NCBI GenBank assembly: GCA_964346275.1
Contig: CAYFUR010000004.1
Coordinates: forward strand, 11,938-75,937
DNA length: 64,000 bases
Source of the DNA: CAYFUR01 sp964346275
Lineage (GTDB): Bacteria > Sumerlaeota > Sumerlaeia > SLMS01
Direction of reading: 5' to 3'
Of the stretch, positions 61,782 through 64,000 are shown in pieces; position 1 is the first letter of the stretch, and each line of letters opens with the position of its first letter. A model generated the notes under the pieces. The model was not told where the DNA came from. It ran no database searches and saw nothing but the letters and a program-made list of their open reading frames with translations. A program made the position numbers and the translations under genes.

Positions 61782-63941
61782 GTGTCTGTTTATCCAGCGA
61801 GAAGGCCTGTGTCTAGAAACCCAAAGAAAAAACTAGCGGAAGAACCTCAGACCAATCGCCTCCATCCCGTTCAGGTCGAATTCACCTACCCCATTGGCTC
61901 CCGTGTTGATATGGAGCGGGTGCTGCCGCTGGACATCGAGGAGGAGGATCCCGAAGAGGTGCTCGACCTGCTGTCGAACCCTCCGGAATACGAAGGGCGC
62001 ATCTCTCCCCTCTCCTGCCAGTTGGATTCGGAAACGCTGACCGGCCTCAATCCCTCCGACCTCGAAACCAAATTCCTCCGCAAGCTGACCAGCCGCCTGG
62101 GCCGTCTCGCCAAGGAAATCCGCGTCAACTCCATCACCGCCTTCGGCGAGAAGGATATTGTTTCTTTTCTCGGCCTCGGCCTCGACCCGGATGCCATCTC
62201 GCGCCTCATCGAGCAGGACTACGATACGGCGGACAATGTCTACAGCCGCCTCATGAGCCTCATTGAGGAAGGCGCCATCACGCCGGTCGCCACGATCCCC
62301 TTTCACAACCTGCTGCCTCTTGCCGGCCATGATTTCGAAATCCGCCTGCAAATCCGTATCGGCCTCGAGTTCTACTGGCCCATGCTCTTGAAATACAATC
62401 AATCGGTCGCGAAAAACCTCGGCGAAAAATTCTTTGTCGCCCCCTTCTGGCTTCCCGAGGGTGCCTACAGCGCCAAGGTTCTCCAAATCCTGCACCAGGA
62501 ATTCGTCAAACGCTGCGAAGACGAGAAGATCGAGCCTTATCACCTCGTGGTTCTGCTCGATATCGAGCAAAGCAAGGAGCGCGAGCAGGACCTGCTCATG
62601 AAACGCTGGAATACGCTCCGCCCCGCACCAACCACGCGGGACATCGTGACCATCATGTACAAAGAGCGGAACTTCACCGATTGGGTGATTGAAGGGCACC
62701 CCTCCACCAAGAAACAACTCGACCGAACCATCGCCAAGGTGGACGCCGCCCTTCGCGACAAGGGGATCGATCATCTTTGGAATCACTGCGAGCCCCTCAC
62801 AACGCTCCTGTCAACCTTCAAGACTTGCAACAACTTCGAGCAAAAACTCCTCAAACTCACGGAACTGCGTTACCAGCCCTCCGGACCCGATGTGTTTGTG
62901 CGCCGAAAGCTCCTCCGGCTCTTCGGCATGGAGGAAGACGAGCCCCGCCGCACCGCCCTCCAGGACCTCACCTGCTGGAACTCCTATCCGGACACCCCAG
63001 GCTCCCTCGTTCGCTTTCTTGGTTACGAGGAGCAAAGCGGCGGCTTTGTGACCAAGCGGTTCCTCGGCGCCGACCGGCCCTTTGAGCAAATCCTGGCCAA
63101 CGGCCAACACAAAAAACGCCAGGGCAGCCCCTGTTGGAAACCCGCCCTCCTCGCCAGCCTGCGGAAAGTCCACCGCGCCGTCGTCGGCGAACCCAAGACC
63201 TTCATGGGCGGCATGCTCGGCCTGATCCGCGAAATCATCCCGATCCGCCGCGTCCCCGTCGCCATGCGCAACATCGAGGACTTTCTCGTCATCATGGCCC
63301 GCGTCGCATGGAAAGAACACTTTATCCATCACGTCTGCAGCGAGGCGGACATCCAACTGGAAGAGATGTGTCTCACCTACCTCCTCAAGGACGCGCCGGA
63401 CGACGTTGAAGAGCAACTCACGGAAGAGGAATGTGCCGTCATCGGCGCGGCGGCCCATGCTATCTATCACGCTTTCATGGGTCTCAATTCCACCGCCTTT
63501 GCCTACGAGAATATCGACAACCGGGCCGTCTACGACAACACCGCCATGATGACCCTGGCCGTTGTCCACGCCATCGCCGCCTATAGCTGGCACGGTGAAG
63601 AAGAGAAAGCCAGAGAGCTTTACGAGGTGTTCAAAACCGAATTGATCGAATTCGATGGCGCCTTTGAGCGCCACAATATCCAGAAGGATTTCGGCGTCGA
63701 CCGGAAGACCTGGGAGAAAACCATCGCAACGGAAGTTCCCCAGGAATCCGAACTCAACGTCGTCACCCGCGCCGCCAAGCGCCTGGGCGCAAAACACCTC
63801 CGCCTCATGGGCTTCCGCCGGGAATTCGACCGCCGCGACGAATATATCTCCACCTCAACCGGCCACATTTGGACCCACGAAATCGGCCATCTGAACTTCA
63901 AGTGGGAAAACGAAATCTTCTGCGGCCTGCCGGAAGAGTAA
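61782..63941 (+). CDS. GH57-like glycoside hydrolase family protein
   Basis: 719 aa, cytosolic. The stretch TIPFHNLLPLAG followed by LEFYWPMLLKYNQ and FWLPEGAYSAKVLQIL matches the order of conserved regions in GH57 alpha-amylase/branching enzymes, where the catalytic Glu lies in a W-x-P-E motif. The rest is divergent: the C-terminal half (ENIDNRAVYDNTAMM, FMGLNSTAFAYE) is helical and not typical, so activity is uncertain. GTG 61782 is chosen because GAGG lies 9 nt upstream; TTG 61737 is possible. It stands alone at the right end, after a 533 bp intergenic region. Confidence 0.68.
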   Translation: MSVYPARRPVSRNPKKKLAEEPQTNRLHPVQVEFTYPIGSRVDMERVLPLDIEEEDPEEVLDLLSNPPEYEGRISPLSCQLDSETLTGLNPSDLETKFLRKLTSRLGRLAKEIRVNSITAFGEKDIVSFLGLGLDPDAISRLIEQDYDTADNVYSRLMSLIEEGAITPVATIPFHNLLPLAGHDFEIRLQIRIGLEFYWPMLLKYNQSVAKNLGEKFFVAPFWLPEGAYSAKVLQILHQEFVKRCEDEKIEPYHLVVLLDIEQSKEREQDLLMKRWNTLRPAPTTRDIVTIMYKERNFTDWVIEGHPSTKKQLDRTIAKVDAALRDKGIDHLWNHCEPLTTLLSTFKTCNNFEQKLLKLTELRYQPSGPDVFVRRKLLRLFGMEEDEPRRTALQDLTCWNSYPDTPGSLVRFLGYEEQSGGFVTKRFLGADRPFEQILANGQHKKRQGSPCWKPALLASLRKVHRAVVGEPKTFMGGMLGLIREIIPIRRVPVAMRNIEDFLVIMARVAWKEHFIHHVCSEADIQLEEMCLTYLLKDAPDDVEEQLTEEECAVIGAAAHAIYHAFMGLNSTAFAYENIDNRAVYDNTAMMTLAVVHAIAAYSWHGEEEKARELYEVFKTELIEFDGAFERHNIQKDFGVDRKTWEKTIATEVPQESELNVVTRAAKRLGAKHLRLMGFRREFDRRDEYISTSTGHIWTHEIGHLNFKWENEIFCGLPEE

Positions 63942-64000
63942 CCGCCCTCCACTCATAATCATCCTCCTTATCATCCTCGACCTCTTCCTCATTATCTTCC
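63898..64000 (-). CDS. Possible C-terminus of a leftward gene entering from the right edge
   Basis: A leftward open frame from the right edge ends at 63898 and would encode an acidic stretch (EDNEEEVEDDKEDDYEW) before its stop, overlapping the GH57-like gene by 44 nt. The acidic run could be a real protein tail or an effect of the ATC-rich plus strand. Not supported further. Confidence 0.2.
   Translation of the reverse strand, partial: EDNEEEVEDDKEDDYEWRAVTLPAGRRRFRFPT

Overview
The window is a gene-dense, roughly 60% G+C stretch of a bacterial chromosome. A run of 100 Ns at 13770-13869 marks it as a draft assembly, probably from an uncultured organism. Lipobox-bearing lipoproteins, secreted peptidoglycan hydrolases and several dolichol-type membrane glycosyltransferases suggest a cell with a complex, probably diderm, envelope. 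I cannot name the phylum: the tandem DUF1573 proteins, a T-box on leuA, pdxB, and a CHC2 zinc finger fused to TPRs would fit a deep-branching lineage near Planctomycetes/Verrucomicrobia, Sumerlaeota or Hydrogenedentota, but that is a guess. No rRNA, tRNA, CRISPR array, insertion sequence or prophage was seen.

Layout. 1-6.2 kb: nuoG (cut by the left edge), then ung, a secreted hypothetical protein, recA and pdxB rightward. 6.2-10.6 kb: a leftward operon of a sigma54 response regulator, acylphosphatase, polysaccharide deacetylase and GT-C glycosyltransferase. 10.8-14.3 kb: a small unknown protein, a DUF3800-like protein with an altered N-terminal motif, and mrdA (PBP2), split only by a false assembly gap. 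14.3-18.5 kb: leftward gamma-glutamyltransferase, ispE and two membrane-anchored unknowns. 18.8-23.8 kb: an ABC ATPase without a permease, then a leftward chain of DUF1844, nadD, rhodanese, SGNH lipoprotein and an amidase-SH3-NlpC fusion. 23.8-33.4 kb: rightward YfhO, a secreted EEP hydrolase, larE, two DUF1573 proteins, an anchored rhodanese, a MauE-like protein and a membrane protein with a dockerin-like end.

33.4-41 kb: LD-carboxypeptidase and serS leftward, a well-formed T-box leader in front of leuA, and valS leftward, with a bidirectional terminator between leuA and valS. 41-50.9 kb: a very large lipoprotein with a glycosidase-like core, a GH63/37-like glucosidase, a nucleotide-sugar epimerase, a TPR protein and nadB. 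51.4-54.1 kb: the CHC2-TPR protein and a secreted alpha/alpha-barrel protein. 54.3-58.3 kb: a partner-switching operon (SpoIIE-type phosphatase, STAS antagonist, RsbW-type kinase, GAF histidine kinase). 58.4-64 kb: uvrC with no ordinary start codon, panB, and a GH57-like protein.

Most unusual signals: an octamer, GTCTATAC, found 18 times on the two strands where base composition predicts about one, read in several codon frames and also present in non-coding DNA; the leuA T-box, whose specifier reads Leu while its acceptor-binding bulge does not fit a normal tRNA-Leu; and the non-AUG start of uvrC. Genes are tightly packed, with ATGA/GTGA/TTGA start-stop overlaps inside operons and tail-to-tail stop overlaps between convergent genes.
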